Source: Diospyros lotus
Lineage: Eukaryota > Streptophyta > Magnoliopsida > Ericales > Ebenaceae
Direction of reading: 5' to 3'
Length of the DNA stretch: 64,000 bases
NCBI RefSeq assembly: GCF_014633365.1
Contig: NC_068350.1
Span: 4,779,001-4,843,000 of the forward strand
Positions 1-15,400 of this stretch are shown piece by piece. The notes beneath the pieces are model-generated. The model was not told the DNA's origin and did no database searches. It worked only from the letters and a program-made list of their open reading frames with translations. The translations under genes were made by a program, and so were the position numbers. Within the stretch, counting starts at the first letter, position 1. Each line of letters opens with the position of its first letter.

Positions 1-18
1 AGATGTTGCCTGTGTTAA

Positions 19-1403
<1,385 letters not shown>

Positions 1404-1818
1404 CATTTCCCCTAACAGGAAGCTTTGCATGAATCATAATGTTTGGTTTGCATCTCTTACACTGTCTACTGAGCCTGTGATCTTGCTCTATGTTAGTAAA
1501 GTGATGGTTTCTTCCTTTACCCTGTTTTACGTAAATTATGCACCCCCAGTTTGTAACTTTATGGTCTATTTCGTTACTCCTTTTTTCCAAGTAGTTTTGA
1601 AAAGCTTTCTGGATTTTGCTTGCTTTTTTATTTAATAAAACATATTACTACCAGCTGAATAAGCAATTGCAGAGCATCGGTGCGTGTTCTTCTTGTAATT
1701 AAATTAATTACTGGTTTTGAAATCTCTTCTGAGACCCCTTCTCTCTGTATATAGAATGTTTAGTTTGTGCTGTCTGGTTATATTAAATACTAGAGGCTTG
1801 CCTAAGAGCCTAGAGAGA

Positions 1819-2256
1819 GGCTTACCAAGAGGGGTTAAAAAGATAAAAATGTCCTCCATCTAAATGTAAATTTATTCCATTTCCTGCAACTTCTCCCTCC
1901 TTTCTTCTTTTTCCATGGTCATCGCTTCCTAGCAAGTTCTAGCACCCACTATCATCTCACTGACTCGCTCTGCCTTGCCTTGTTGCCCTATCTTATCTTG
2001 CATTGATCGTTATTATATCATCTCCATTTGCTAAGAGAGAGCATGCAGCGGTGGTCAACGCGAGTTGACGTGAAACAAGACAGCAAGGTGGCACGTGGAA
2101 GGCAGTAAGACAGTGGTGGGTGGTGGAGTTTGTTGAAGGCGACGGTCATGGGAAAGGGAGAAGGGAGAGGGAGAAGATGAGGTTGTAGGAAAAAGGATAA
2201 ATTTGTATTTGGATGAAAGATATTTTTGTCTTTTTAATTTCTCTCGATAAGTTTAT
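1819..2256. mobile_element. Long inverted-repeat (foldback/MITE-like) element downstream of MDHAR
   Basis: The arm at about 1819-1930 pairs with the reverse complement of about 2145-2256. Examples are TTAAAAAGATAAAAAT (1835-1850) against its near-perfect complement at about 2221-2236, TCATCCAAAT-type blocks, and CTTCTCCCTC/CATGGTCATCGCTT against GAGGGAGAAG/GACGGTCATG. Pairing continues for roughly 110 bases with about 75-80% match by eye. The core of about 210 bases is GC-richer than its surroundings. There is no coding potential. Exact ends and TSD are uncertain because the outermost bases have diverged. Confidence 0.6.
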
Positions 2257-2269
2257 TCGTGAGATTATT

Positions 2270-4376
2270 GGGTAAAATAACATTACCTTAAATATTATTT
2301 GACTTCGAAAAGTAAAGTTGAATGATCAAAATTTTAATTCACTCTTGTCCTTCACATTCAATGCATTAATAGTTGAGTCTCACTTGGTTTGGAGAATCAT
2401 TAAATTGTAAAGAGTACATTTTATTTTTTAATAAAATATATTTTATTTTAATTTATCAATTACTAATTTTATTAATTGATGAATAATGCATTATATTTTA
2501 AAATAAATAATTAATTAATAATGTTATTTAAATATTAAAAAATTATAATAAATATATCTTATTTAAAAGTAATAAATTTATTACACTTTTATCTTTATTT
2601 TCAATTTTCACCACCCATGGTGGGGACGGGCTATACTCAATTAATATTTCTTGTCATCTCATGAGTTTGACGGCGACACATCATTGTTTTTTTTAGCTTT
2701 AGTGCTTATTTAATTGTATATTCATTTTTAAAATTTTATAAACGTAAACAAAAATTTTATTTGATTGTCTATGCTTATTATAAAAAAATTTAGAACTTAC
2801 CAAAAGCTTGGAACATATAAAAAACTTACTTTTACTTTTCAATTTCATTGATCATTATTTTACATGCATGGATACTTAATAACTAGTGTTAATTTGCTCC
2901 TTATTAAAGATGTCAAATAAATTAATTTAGTCCTCTTAAATTAACTTATACTACACTAGACTAGATTAATTTAGCAACCCATAAGCTTGATGGGCATGTT
3001 TAAAATTTAAAATCAAAATACATTGTATATCTTAAATTTTAGCTACATAATGATTACAAAATGGTCTCAAACTAGTCTATGTTCTAACTTATAAGACAAT
3101 TGTCATCAAAATTAATGTAATAAATTTCATAAAAATATTATTTTTAGTGACCACTCTGACATATCGTGTGCAGCTTGACTTGTTTGACATTTATACTCCT
3201 CTCGAAAAATTTAAGAAATGGACCAATTTCCAATCACAATGAAGCAACATCCAAACATGAAATATCTGCCATACACCACTATGACATATCTCTAGTAACA
3301 CATTGTATAATACTTTCTCTCTAAGGAAGCAACCCTACCACAAGAACATAACAATAACCAAAATTAACTGTAAAACCAAACCCATTGGCCTTTACAAGTA
3401 ATTCTTTAAAAATTTCCAACAATGGTTTGTATTAATTATTTTTAACATATATAAAAAGATTAAAAAAAAAACCTCAAACCTCTCAAAGTCTCACTCGCTC
3501 ATAGTTCTTGAGTCCTTAATTTTTCCTTTTGACGTGTCAATAGGTTGCGGGAACAAAGAACTAGGCCATACAGGAAGTCGGGCGAAGTATGGGGCCGAGA
3601 TTGTTAAAGCTTGTAAGGCGGGATTTGGGGTGTTGCAAATGTCACTTTTAACTGTTGACGCCACTTTCATTAGTTTTGATTTGTCAGACACCTTAGTTGT
3701 CTTGAGTTGAGAGGACAAATGAGTGAGAAAGGGCAGAGAAAGGAAAAGGAGAGGACCACCTCGATTTGTATCTCTCTGATGTGTGAAACAAGGGGTGAAA
3801 AGTCATTGAAGGCGATATTGAGGTATAAATAAATGTGATTTAGCACTTTTTATTTAAATCATATTAAATTGGTAATTTGTATAATAGTATGACTTGTATT
3901 GTAAAGGTGATATTTTAATTTAGCTTATATAATATGACCTATTAAAATGAAGCACTAGACTCGTGTAATATAAGTGATCAGTTTTGTTTTAATTGTGAAT
4001 CTCTAGGCTTTGATTTTGGACATGGGCATTGGTATATGCTCCCCTTAATCTCTCTTTTGTTGCATTTCCATTTATTTTGAATTTCTAACATTACTCACTT
4101 GATCCTTATATTTGCTCTTCTTTTCAATAAATTTGGGTGGAAAATTAATCAGCTAGCTAGAGAGAGGAACCTTACAAATACATCATCAACGAGGGCAAAC
4201 TAGTGCATAAACAAAGGAAGAAATTTCTTCAAACAAATGAATGTAAGGCCCAAAATGGATATTTTCGAATATTGATTCCAAACCCCTTTATCTGTTGATC
4301 CAATGGATTAATTTCTTGTTCTTAATTTCCTTTAGCATCTAATGCTACAACTGCCTCCTTTGTTTTGTTTTCTCAG
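2270..4376. other. AT-rich intergenic spacer
   Basis: Convergent spacer between MDHAR and FACKEL. Bases 2390-2600 are extremely AT-rich with alternating TTAAT and ATAATTA blocks, resembling the AT-rich stretch at 41195-41405. A 75-codon minus-strand open frame (3491-3718) has ordinary amino-acid composition, but I recognise no family in it and see no splice or domain support. Nothing else is identifiable. Confidence 0.4.
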
Positions 4377-4509
4377 TCTATTATCACCACACAGCGGACA
4401 TTATGGCCCAACTTATGATAACTTCAACATCTTTCTGTCATTTCTAAAGGAAAATGGAATCAATCTTGACGAAGTTAGATATGGAGGCAGCAACAATATG
4501 GCAAGTTAG
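4377..4509 (+). pseudogene. Relic exon resembling the C-terminal part of an IQM calmodulin-binding protein
   Basis: In one frame (AGT at 4375) the sequence reads SLLSPHSGHYGPTYDNF and then FLSFLKENGINLDEVRYG, ending at TAG 4507-4509. The block S-x-HSGHY-x-PT, then FLSFL-x-ENG-x-NLDEV, matches my memory of the conserved C-terminal region of plant IQM proteins (IQ-motif calmodulin-binding family). A plausible acceptor (TTTTCTCAG) sits directly in front. No neighbouring exon of such a gene is visible in the window, so I read it as an isolated gene fragment, not a working gene. The family assignment is from pattern memory, not a search. Confidence 0.5.
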
Positions 4510-4994
4510 ATTCCAAGGATTTGAAAATAGGAGATTTGGCGCCATTTTTGATCTGGTCCTCCAACCACATAAAATAAATCATATATAATTAATTACACCA
4601 AAAATGTTTCAGTTTCTTAAAGAATAGTTCTTATAAAAATATTTTTCACATAAATGATTCTCACAATAGTCGAATTTTCACATCAATGCAAAAAAGGCAA
4701 TAGGCACTGGTCCTTAGCCAATTGATTAAATTATTAAACAAATTAAATACAATCTTGATAACAGACATTAAATCCTCACCCCCATCAAGGGATAAACATC
4801 AACGATGCAACGAAACCTCAATTTACTCAAAAATTTCAATGCGCATGTATTTAGCACATAAAACAACAAACAACACAACTTTTAGTTTCTTCCTAGATGC
4901 AATCCTCGGAGACCACTTTCTCTACATGATAAAGGTAATAAATGCAATCAAGAAGTTAGCATTTGGCTGTGGATAAGTCTGTTTGACGACCTGG
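4510..4994. other. FACKEL downstream region / probable 3' UTR
   Basis: No gene is recognised. The part next to 4995 probably holds the 3' untranslated region of FACKEL on the minus strand. Open frames here are short and shadow-like. Confidence 0.3.
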
Positions 4995-6424
4995 TTAATA
5001 AACATATGGCAGTATCCTCCATGGAACAACTTTACGGTATTCTGCCCACACTTCTTTATACTTCTCTGCACAGCGTGCCTCGTCCCGTCTCTCTCTCCAT
5101 ATCAGCAGAATAAGAAGATAAATTGGATAAAAGTATGGAACAGGGGAACTGCAAATAAAGACGTGTTCTTATATCGACTTCGTTCTATATTGAACCGAAT
5201 AACTGTATTGAAGTACAGTATAATTGGGAGCTTTACCTTATCCCACATGGTAAGCTGAAGGATGAAGCCAGAAGTAAATCCCCAAGGTAATTACAATGCC
5301 TTGCAATTCCCCTAGAGAGAGATCTTAAAATGAGAAGAATCTTGACAACTAAAGATAGGCACAAATTAAAGTAAAACTTCATATAAAAACCGCCAGACTA
5401 TGTCAGCTAACCTGGTTGTAGGTACACATTTAAAAATATATATATATATATATATCATAATTCAAAAGTTAACATCATAACAAGTTAACTAATTTTCAAT
5501 TTCTAGTCTATCGGCCTTACCGGGCCCACCCCTGATTTTAACTAAGCATATGTATAAATGAATACAATCTGCGTGTTTGAATATAAATATTCACCCATTT
5601 ACAAGAATAGTTGTTTTCGCTTCTACAGGAAACCAGCATTTTTCCACTAAACATGTGTTTAATTGGCACATTATATCAAGGAATGTCAAATAGAATTGTT
5701 ACCATGTTATTTGTACCTAATGCATGCAATAGCTTAATTACCATTCACTTTTTGAATATTGGTGGAAAAATTACATTTTGACAATCAGAGTGAATCAGTA
5801 CTTTATAAACCTACTAGTTCTCATCATTTTCCATTCTGAATTTTATCAAAGCCCTAAACAAAGTACTACTTCTTTTCCTCACACAATGTTAAGAAGGCAC
5901 CAAAGTAACACCCTAATTTCTTTGGTTAAGAAACAAAATATGATATCAAAATCCCATTTGTAAACAGTTTCCTTTTTTCTTGTAATTTCCATTTGTTTTC
6001 CTTTTCTTGATCAGACGAATAAAAATTAGAAGAACACAACCACATGATGATCTTACCAATAACCAGAAGCAAGCAACTTTCCGCCAATAACTTTTGGAGG
6101 TCTACCCCATATTGGTGCTTTGGGGTTCTTCTTGAATACATGCTTCTGCATGTTGGCGCCTCTAAAAACCCAATACCTGCCCAATCAAAAACATTTTACT
6201 ATAGCTTGCAAACAAGGCATAGTTCTCCAAATATATATACATATATTTGGAAAGTGGACACAAAAGCCTGAAAGAACAAAAGGAAGACCAGAAAATACCA
6301 AAATCTCTAAGATGAAAAGAGAAGAACTTATACCAAAAGACATTTACCCAATCAGAAAGACAATGCAATTTGCAATGATAGCAGCTGTTGTTAGCTCCAC
6401 CTTGTTACTCAAAAGCCACCAACC
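4995..6424 (-). CDS. FK: FACKEL exons 10-13 (C-terminal third)
   Basis: Exon 10 (6348-6424) starts [11 protein letters not shown]. Exon 11 (6057-6176) encodes [18 protein letters not shown] to LLASGYW. Exon 12 (5237-5311) encodes [20 protein letters not shown]. Exon 13 (4995-5148) encodes [17 protein letters not shown], then the charged tail and the TAA stop. Introns 10-12 are 171, 745 and 88 bases. The 745-base intron holds a short (TA)n run at about 5436-5456 and nothing else recognised. Confidence 0.96.
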
Positions 6425-9400
6425 CTAACAAAAGAGGAAGAGGACTGCTAATCCAAAAGTTTTGCAAGGGAAGATATTTAATTAACAGTGTTAGTTTGAT
6501 GATCATCAGTACGCAATAATAAATTTGGAAATCATAAGAACAAACTAGAGATCACTGAGTCTTCATTTGTTCATTATTCAGACACATCAAAGTGAATACA
6601 CAGCCACCTGGAACTTGCATTGTAAACTACATGCAGGATGGATAGGGATGGCAGTTTTACCTGCCCCGATGGGTGGCCAATAAATTTGGTCCATTTAGGG
6701 GGTGGGGGGTGTTATGGGCCTAAAATTCCCTCCAACAGGGTGGATATGGACCAGGAAAAAATTCTACAATCAGGTAGAATGATGGGTATAGGGTCCCTGT
6801 CCTTACCTGACCTGTACATATTTAATACATATATATTTAGTTTATTTTATACTACCATTGGGCTAGGGCAGAGAGTCATTAGCATAATTGCATAAAATGG
6901 CCAGGTAGGCGTGCCCTTGTTCCGTGACTAGAGAGGTTCATAAGACCTCAAATGGATTTTAATTGGGATGAGAATTAAATACTCTTTCTTTCTATTTTGC
7001 AGTTACAAAAAAAAAAAAAAAATTTAAATAGAACTTTTTCTATTTTTATATAAAGTAGGAATTAACTATACTACCAGATGAGAACAAGTATAGGAAAGTG
7101 GATGCAAGATGGGGATGCGAGAAGGGGTACTCAGTTAATATTCAGTCTATTGTCATTCCCAGATGAAGACATATTCCACCTCAAACCATTGAGATGGAGC
7201 TAATAGTTTATCTGGATCAATTAATTGAGATATAGTTACTCACAAGCAGCCCCAGGTTGGTTTTTTTCCCAGAGCAAGAGCTTAAATTATAATCATTATA
7301 ATCATTAATAACGCAATTCTCAACTGTATGAGATACTCAAAATTTCCATATCTACTTTCCTTTAAAAGTTGTAGAAAATACGATCTTCCTATAACAGATA
7401 AATAGAATTTATCTTTTGACCCTGATTTGTGTCCATTTGCTAAGGTGGTGAGGGAACTTGAGGTAATCTTTTTTCATCATTTGTGAGTTCTTATTTCTAG
7501 TTTTAGGGGCTTTGTTTAGCCCAACATTTACAACTATTGACCTTCATGGCGGTGATGGTGGGGGGATGCGAACCAGAAAAGAGAACCACAGACACTTCGA
7601 TTCAATTTCACCAATTCAATCAAATTACAAGAAGAAAACTGGGCATTTGAGAGGCCCTTAACACTCAAGCATTGAATCCAAAATCTTTCCCCCCTCTTCA
7701 AATTTCTCCCTCAATATATTCTCCTCTCCTCTAACCAAATTCAGTTTCGCACCTGCTGGGTTGTTACACAACCCAGCAATTTTCCCATTCTACCCCTACA
7801 CGCATGGGTTGTTACACAACCATTTACTCCCTTGCCCTTGACCCTTGGATCATCTTTGATAGGTCCAGTGAACAGGGGGCCTATCATTACTCCCTCCTAA
7901 AACTTTCACCTTGTCCTCAAGGTGGAAAAATGGAAATTTCTGCCATATCAAGTGATAAGGCTCCCAAGTAGCTTCCAACGAGGGTAGCCCCTTCCATTAT
8001 ATGAACACTCTATTCTCCATAAGTTCTTCCCTATTCCTGGCTGAACTCCAAGCACTGCCTCTGGTTCTACCAGCATCTCAAGGTCTTCATTCAGTTGTCG
8101 AGGAATCTCCACATTAGCTTCCAATGCCCCTCTTGCCTCCCATAGTTGGGACACGTGAAATACAGGATGGATAGGGCAATGAGGTGGCAGCATCAACTTA
8201 TAAGCCACCACACCTACTTCCTTTTCAATTTCAAATGGACCATAATAGGGCAGCTAGCTTTTCATTTGCATGTGCAGTCAATGATTTCTGTCGATATGGC
8301 CTTAACTTCAAATAAACCAAGTCTCCTTATTTGAACTCCACCTCCCTTGTCTGATTTGCTCCCTTCTTCATCATTGCTTGTGCTCTAATCAACCGTGCCT
8401 TCAATTTCTCAAGGATTAAATCTCTCTCAATTAGTTGTTGCTCCATCATTGAAACAGGGGTAGTTCCCTTCTCAAACCTCAATAAGGGTGGTGGTTCTCA
8501 CCCATACACTGCTTGAAATGGAGTCACTTTGGCAGTAGTGTAATAGGAGGTATTATACCATAATTCCGCCCAAGGTAGCCATATGTACCATGCCTTTGGT
8601 TTTGAGGAAGCAAAACAGCGTAGGTAGGTTTCTAAAGTCCGATTAAGTACCTCTGTTCGCCCATCCATTTGAGGGTGATAGGCTGTGCTTCTGTTGAGTT
8701 TGGTACCTTGTAGTCGAAACATCTCCTCCCAAAATTTGCTCATGAAAATTTTGTCTCTATCTGATACATTGGACCTTGGCATTCCATGAAGCCTCACCAC
8801 TTAATAAAAATTCCTGCCACCTCCCCAGTTGTAAATAGGTGTTTAAGGCCAATGAAATGCTTGTACTTACTAAGTCTGTCCACCACTACCAAAATTGAAT
8901 ACATCTTGCTAGACTTTGGCAATCCTTTAATGAAGTCAATAGCAATGTCGTCCCAAATTTGGTTTGGGATAGGAAGGGCTACAAGAGTCCCCCCGGAGCT
9001 AAGGCCATGTATTTATTTCGTTGGCAAACTGAGCAATCACTTATATACTTATATATATTCCTCTTCATTCCTTGCCAACAAACATTTGCCACCACCCTCT
9101 TGTAAGTTTTTAATAATCCTGAGTGTCCTCCTACACTTCTATCGTGCCCATCATGAAGTAACAATGGAATGAGAATGGATCACTTGGGTAAATACAGCCT
9201 TCCCTTGTAAAGGAGACGGTTGTCCACTAGCTGGTCATTAGGGTGTGAAGTAGGATCAGCTTGGAGATCTTGGATAATTCCTTGCAATCTTTCATCTGCC
9301 TTTACCTCACTGGTTAACTAATCCATTTGGACCACTTTAGGCACTGTTAAGGCCATTATTGTTGCTGGGTGACAGATTCGTGACAGCTCATCAACATCTT

Positions 9401-12400
9401 TATTCTCCAAACCCGGCCGATATTGTATCTCAAATTGGAACCCCATCAATTTCACCATCTATTTCAAGTATTCCGGACTCACCACTTGCTGTTCCATCAA
9501 GTATTTGAGACTCCTTTGATTTGTTTGAACTGCAGACTTCCTGCCTAACAAGTAATGCCTCCATTTTTGCACAACAAACATTATGAAATGGAACAATTAG
9601 TCACAAAAAGAGGTAGAGGTAGACCCAATAAGACTTTGGGAGAGACATTAAAATTTGATATGAAATATATGGATCTAAATGAGAATATGACAAAAGACAG
9701 AAATACATGGAAGTCTAGAATTCATGTAGCCGACCCCACATAGTGGGATAAAGGCTGGATATGTTGTTGTTGTTGTTGTTGACTGAAAGCATGACTAAAA
9801 TAAGCAATAGGCCTTTGCTATTGCATTAATACAACCCCCATACCTTGTCCCGAGGCACTAGTCTCAATGACGAAAGGCTTCCCAAATTCCGGCAAGGCTA
9901 AAACGGGTAGGGATACCATTTTAGCCTTAAGTTGTTGGAAGGCCTGCTCGGCTGCCACATCCCAAAAGAAGTTGTTCTTCCTTAATCTTTACGTTAGAGG
10001 CCTTGCTAACTTGCCATAATCCCTCACAAAGCGTCTATAATACCCTGTGAGACTAAGGAACCCCCTCAATTCCTTAACCGATGTAGGAGTAGGCCACTTT
10101 AACATAGCTTGTACCTTACTTTGATCGGATGAAACCCCATGATGAGATATCATATGACCTAAATATTCAATTTTCACTTGTCCAAACACAAACTTCTTCC
10201 TATTGGCAAAGAGCTGGTTGTCCACTAGTACCTTTAAGACACAACATAAGTGTTGTGTGTGCTATTCAAAATCCCTGCTATACACCAATATGTCATCGAA
10301 GAATACCAACACAAAACGACGCAAATATTCTTTGAAAATGTCATTCATTAATGATTGGAAGGTGGTTGGGGCATCCGTTAGCCCAAATGGCATTACTAAG
10401 AACTTGTAATGCCCTTCATGAGTCCTGAAAGTGGTCTTGGGAACATCCTTAGACTCGACTCTGATCTAATGGTAACCAAATTTCAAATCGAGCTCGGAGA
10501 AAACCCTAGCACCATGCAACTCATCAAGTAACTCCTTTATCATGAGAATGGAAAATTTATCCAGTATAGTGACCTTGTTCAAGGCTCTAAAGTCCACACA
10601 AAAACGCTACCCTCTATCCTTTTTTACCAACACCACCGAACTCGAAAATGGGCTAGAACTAGGCTGTATAATTCCAGCAGCCAACATCTCCCCCACCAAC
10701 TTCTCAATCTCACTTTTTTGCAAATAAGGGTATCGATAGGGCCTTACACTAACCGGTGTGGTTCTCGAAATCAAATTAATGGCATGATCCCTCCTCCTAT
10801 AAGGTTGCAGCCCCTCCAGCGTAGAGAAAACCCTCTCAAACTCGGCCTACACCCCCCTTAGCATCTCCGGAGCTTCCTTTTGAGCTTCTTTGATCTTTGC
10901 CGCCATGGTTCCCAATTCTAACAACATTCCTTCCCCATTTTCCTTAAAGGCCTTCAGCATCGCCTTTAAGGACACCAAGGTCTTGGTCAAGCTAGGGTCC
11001 CTTTGCAATGTTACTGCTATGCCCCCTATCTGAAATTTCATTGTGAGGGCCTTCCAATCCACATTCATTTTTCCAACAGCTGCAAGCCACTTCATTCCCA
11101 AAATTACATTTGAGCTCCCCAAATCTAGAGGTAAAAAATCCTCTACAATTTGTAGATTTTGGAGATTAAGCTTCACTCCCTTGCAAATTCCCACCCCTTG
11201 CACTGCCATTCCTGTTCCCATAATGACCCCATATCCTACTGTTTCCTCCCTTGGTAAACCCAATTGCCACACTAGCTCGATTGCTATAAAATTATGCGTT
11301 GCCCCTCCATCAATAAGCATCACTACTGGCTGCCCCTCTATGTCCCCTTTGAGCTTCATAGTTTGTGGTGTAGTCAATTCAATTACTGAGTTCATTGAGA
11401 GCTCAATGACCTCCCCCCCTTGCCCAAGCTCCCCTTCTACCTCTTCCAACATTTCTCCCTTAACTATCGCCTCTTCTACCTTTTCATCGTAAATCATCAT
11501 CACTTGCAGCTCTTTATTTCTGCACTTGTGGCCTATAGTATACTTCTCATCACATCGAAAACATAGGCCCTTATCCCTTTTTTCCTTCCACTCAGCCTCG
11601 CTCAGCTGTTTGAAAGGCAGGTTACTCCCTCTCCCATTGGCCTGTGGTCGATATGGGTTAGTAGGACCAACTGTCATGGGTTTGGGGGGCTGTTGCAAGT
11701 GTGGTAGAATTCCCCCTCGTTGGTAAGTCGAAATTGGGTTCAACATGGCCTATCCCTTGCTCGAACCCGATCCAACCGTGCTCCCCCGAACCACCTGATT
11801 CCGCTTTATACGTTGAACTAAATCCATCATCTGCTCCAAACCCCTCGACCTCAACACCCTCAACTAGGCCTTGATATCGGGTTTTAAACCATTTATGAAA
11901 TGCCTTCCAGCATGGCCTCCAACAGGTTTTCAAGGGGTGATGCCAATGTCTCAAAGCATTGGCGATACTCCATGACCGTTCCCTTCTGCTAGAGGACTAG
12001 AAACTGCTCTTCAACGGAGCCTTCTTGGGTGGGTCGGAGCGACTCCTCAACAGGAACTTGAAGTCCTCCCAATTCCTCATCCTTCGCCACTTTTCCTCCC
12101 ATTGGAACCACGAAAGTGCAACACCCTCCAAACACAACGCTGTTGTATCTAACTTCTCCTCATCAGTCAACCCATTCACTGCAAAGTACCATTCGGCTCG
12201 AAATATCCAGTCGTCTGGATCTTCGCCTTCAAAGAGGGGCATCTCCAATCGACGCCCTCGGATCTTCGGCTGCCAACCCCCATCGGAACCACCTACTTCA
12301 GCTCGCCGTACTCCTATTTCCAACGTCACCTTGGAATCCTGAATGAATTCCAGAGGCTAGCCTCCCAACTTCTCCTTGTTCTTCCTCTCTCATTTCTGCT

Positions 12401-15400
12401 CTTCCCACCTCGTTCTCATCCATGCAAACTGTTCCACCAAGTTTGCGACATTCTTCTCTACCAATTGAACCTCACCCCTCATGGCATCAACTCCTCGTTG
12501 CATGCCTTCCATCCTCCCTTCCAATTCACCTACTCGATCTGTCAGGTTCACCACCAGGATTGGTGATGCTCTGATACCAAATTGATGCAAACTAAAAAAA
12601 AGAACCATAGAGACTTCGATTCAATTTCACCAATGCAATCAAATTACAAGAAGAAAACTGGGCATTCGAGAGGCCCTTAAGCACTGAATCCAAAATCTTT
12701 CCCCCCTCTACAAATTTCTCCCTCAATATATTCTCCTCCCTCCTCTAACCAAATTCGGTTTCGCACTTGCTGGGTTGTTACAAGACCCAACAATTTTTCC
12801 ATTCTACCCCTATGCACATGGTTGGGTGTAATGCCAGCCAGCCCATTTACTCCCCTGCCCTTGCCCTTGGACCATATTTGAAGGTTCAAATATTTATTTT
12901 GGGACAGGATAGGGAAACAGAAGAGTCAAGGTCAAGGTAGGGGAAGGGTGGAAACGAAAATAAACTTGCAAAAGAGAGCATATAGTCAATTTTCTAAGGA
13001 CAAATAGAGCACAATAGTTGTATGACAGCAAGAAAAATAAATAAAAAAAATGAGCTCAACTTAGAGACATGCCAAGTAACTGGACGGTTCATAATAAAGA
13101 TCCCATCCTATTCCTATGCACAACTGTAAGTTATTTTAACCACCCTCCAAAAAACAACCTGAAGAGATTCTAAATCAGCAGCAGTATGCTCATGTGGATT
13201 TGCAGCCAATATATAGCAAAAGGGCACCCACATAGTGGGATAAAGGCTGGATATGTTGTTGTTTTATATAGCAGAAGGGCAAATTATATTTCAATAAATG
13301 CAGACAATACAATGCCAATTCTTTTCAGAATGGAGATGACAGAATCATCTGTCACTCCAGGCTTTAATTGTATTAGAAATGTCATTAAGTGTCAGTCATT
13401 GTCATCAATTTTCCTAAACCACAAATCAAGTGCATAGCAGTCAGAATTTATCGCAAGCAGTATATTAACTAGTATATATGTTTAGGTATACTTCTTATAG
13501 GATTACATTGCTTCTTATGGGGCAAGTAAAATACCTGGATACTAAAAGTGAAGGGAATCCAAACAAGATCACCAAATACTAGCATGAAGCCCAATTTTTC
13601 TGCAATTATATCCCACCTGCAAAAGATAGCCATGTCAAAAGGCTAGATGTAAACTAAATCATATTTTAATTATAACATAGAGATCTTCCAGCCAGGAAAA
13701 CAAATAAGACAATGCCATTAATTGACAGAAATATCTGAAATGACTAATGCACACACGTTGAGACATGAAGTGTCAACAATCCTTAAAATTGTAGCATAGA
13801 TATCATTAAACGGAACTTAGTTGGGGTGCCCCAAAGCCAGATTCAAATCAAATACATAGCAGTTGATGTAAGTCCTATAACAACTATACAATAGCAGTAA
13901 AAAACTTATGTTAACAGATAACCTCTAATACACAAAAATGTAAAAGAATGTCACTGGGAAATAAGGAGCAATAGCCAAACTTTTATTGAAATAACTGAGT
14001 AAAACAATAAATCATATAAAAATAAATGCAAAATATGGATACAAAAGCTTATACTGCAGGAAATATTGCACAAAGTCCCTGGTCAAAGCATAACCATGTT
14101 CCAAGTTTTGAATATAAAATCTAACAAGTCTCCCAGAAGGGCCAGAACAGCAAGAAGTTTCTTCTTTTACATTATCCCCTTTTTCATTCTACATCAACAT
14201 CCATCACAGAATCATATCATAACAGGGTGGTCATTCTAAAAGTGTGGGGTTTTAAATTGGAAAGGGCAGCTTTTTAACAAGAAAGAACATGAAGCACCAT
14301 AATACCCTATCCTGTCACTCTCTTCCCACCATCAACCACTTTTGATTTCTTGTGGCATATATTATGTTTATCATGCTTTTTTTAAATAGCAATACAGACC
14401 ATGAAGGGAAAATATAATTGGACAAAAATCTCACATGTACTGGTATATGTTAACTGGCAAAATGAAGTTGCATAACTTTCATATTAAGTGCTTTGACTTT
14501 TTCAACTGTGACTAACTCGAAGGATTCAAATAAAACAACAAAGAATGTTTCAATCATTTCCCAGGTGTCCCCCCCCCAAAAAAAAAAAATTTGATAGGGA
14601 GAGGAAAATCCACAATGATGCAGTATAATTAGCAAAGACTTCATTGCAATGATAATGGGGTAGAGGGCACTCTCGTCATACCTCATTCAGTTTGTAACCC
14701 ACAAATGATTTGGGATCAGTTACATGGATTCTATTTCACCACTCAGCAATTAAATTACAATGTAATATTTCTTTCTATTATCTCAATCCAACAATTAATT
14801 TGACCCCAACTCATCCCTAGCATTATCTTTAATGTCAACAGTGTCATTTTTCCTTATGAAGAAAAAATCAATCTTCGTTCATAACTGTCTGAATCATCTC
14901 AATTGATTTTCCCTTTGTTTTTTATTTTTTTTATTTTGTAGATCGCTTCCATAACATTTCAAGAAGTAGCTTGTTCATATCCCCATCTCTCCTAGCTTTA
15001 CCACACACCCATCTTAGCATGCAAAGCTTGATAATATTCATTTTTCTAGCATCCTTTTTAATTTATCCTGAACTCTATTGTTATAAATTGGGAGCATTGG
15101 CAGCAACACACCCAAGAAACCAATCAAACACCCCTCAACACACTCACAACTCAATGGCCGACGCACCACAACACAAACATGTAATAAAGAACAGAATTTA
15201 AACAAGAACAGAACAAGAAAAAAAACTCGCAAACCACATGAGGAGACAATTTTATCCTGGTTCATGTCAAATGAATTGGCACTACATCCAGCCTTGAAAC
15301 CACCACCGAGCAACCTTCTTTATTGATGGAAACAGTACAGGACTCCCCTCTTTCTCTCTCCCACGATACAAGCCTTCTCAAAAGTGTACAAGACTATTCT

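Larger units (their letters stand above)
7564..12888 (-). mobile_element. Ty3/gypsy chromovirus-type LTR retrotransposon in FACKEL intron 9
   Basis: Two similar LTRs (7564-7886 and 12583-about 12888) flank internal sequence read on the minus strand, that is, in FACKEL sense. The primer-binding site is the complement at 12568-12579, TGGTATCAGAGC, matching initiator tRNA-Met. A purine tract (AGGAGGGAGTAATGA) lies beside the LTR at 7886. Domain order is gag, zinc knuckle, protease, reverse transcriptase, RNase H, integrase and a chromodomain-like tail, the Ty3/gypsy order. Frames are broken throughout. An RTE LINE tail has inserted in the RNase H region. No matching TSD was found because both outer ends have decayed. 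Confidence 0.88.

Noticed and set aside
3491..3718. 75-codon minus-strand open frame in the MDHAR-FACKEL spacer
   Set aside because: No recognisable domain, no splice support and no neighbouring exon. Length is within chance expectation.
11043..11492. 149-codon plus-strand open frame
   Set aside because: It is the reverse strand of the gypsy gag/protease region and has no family features.
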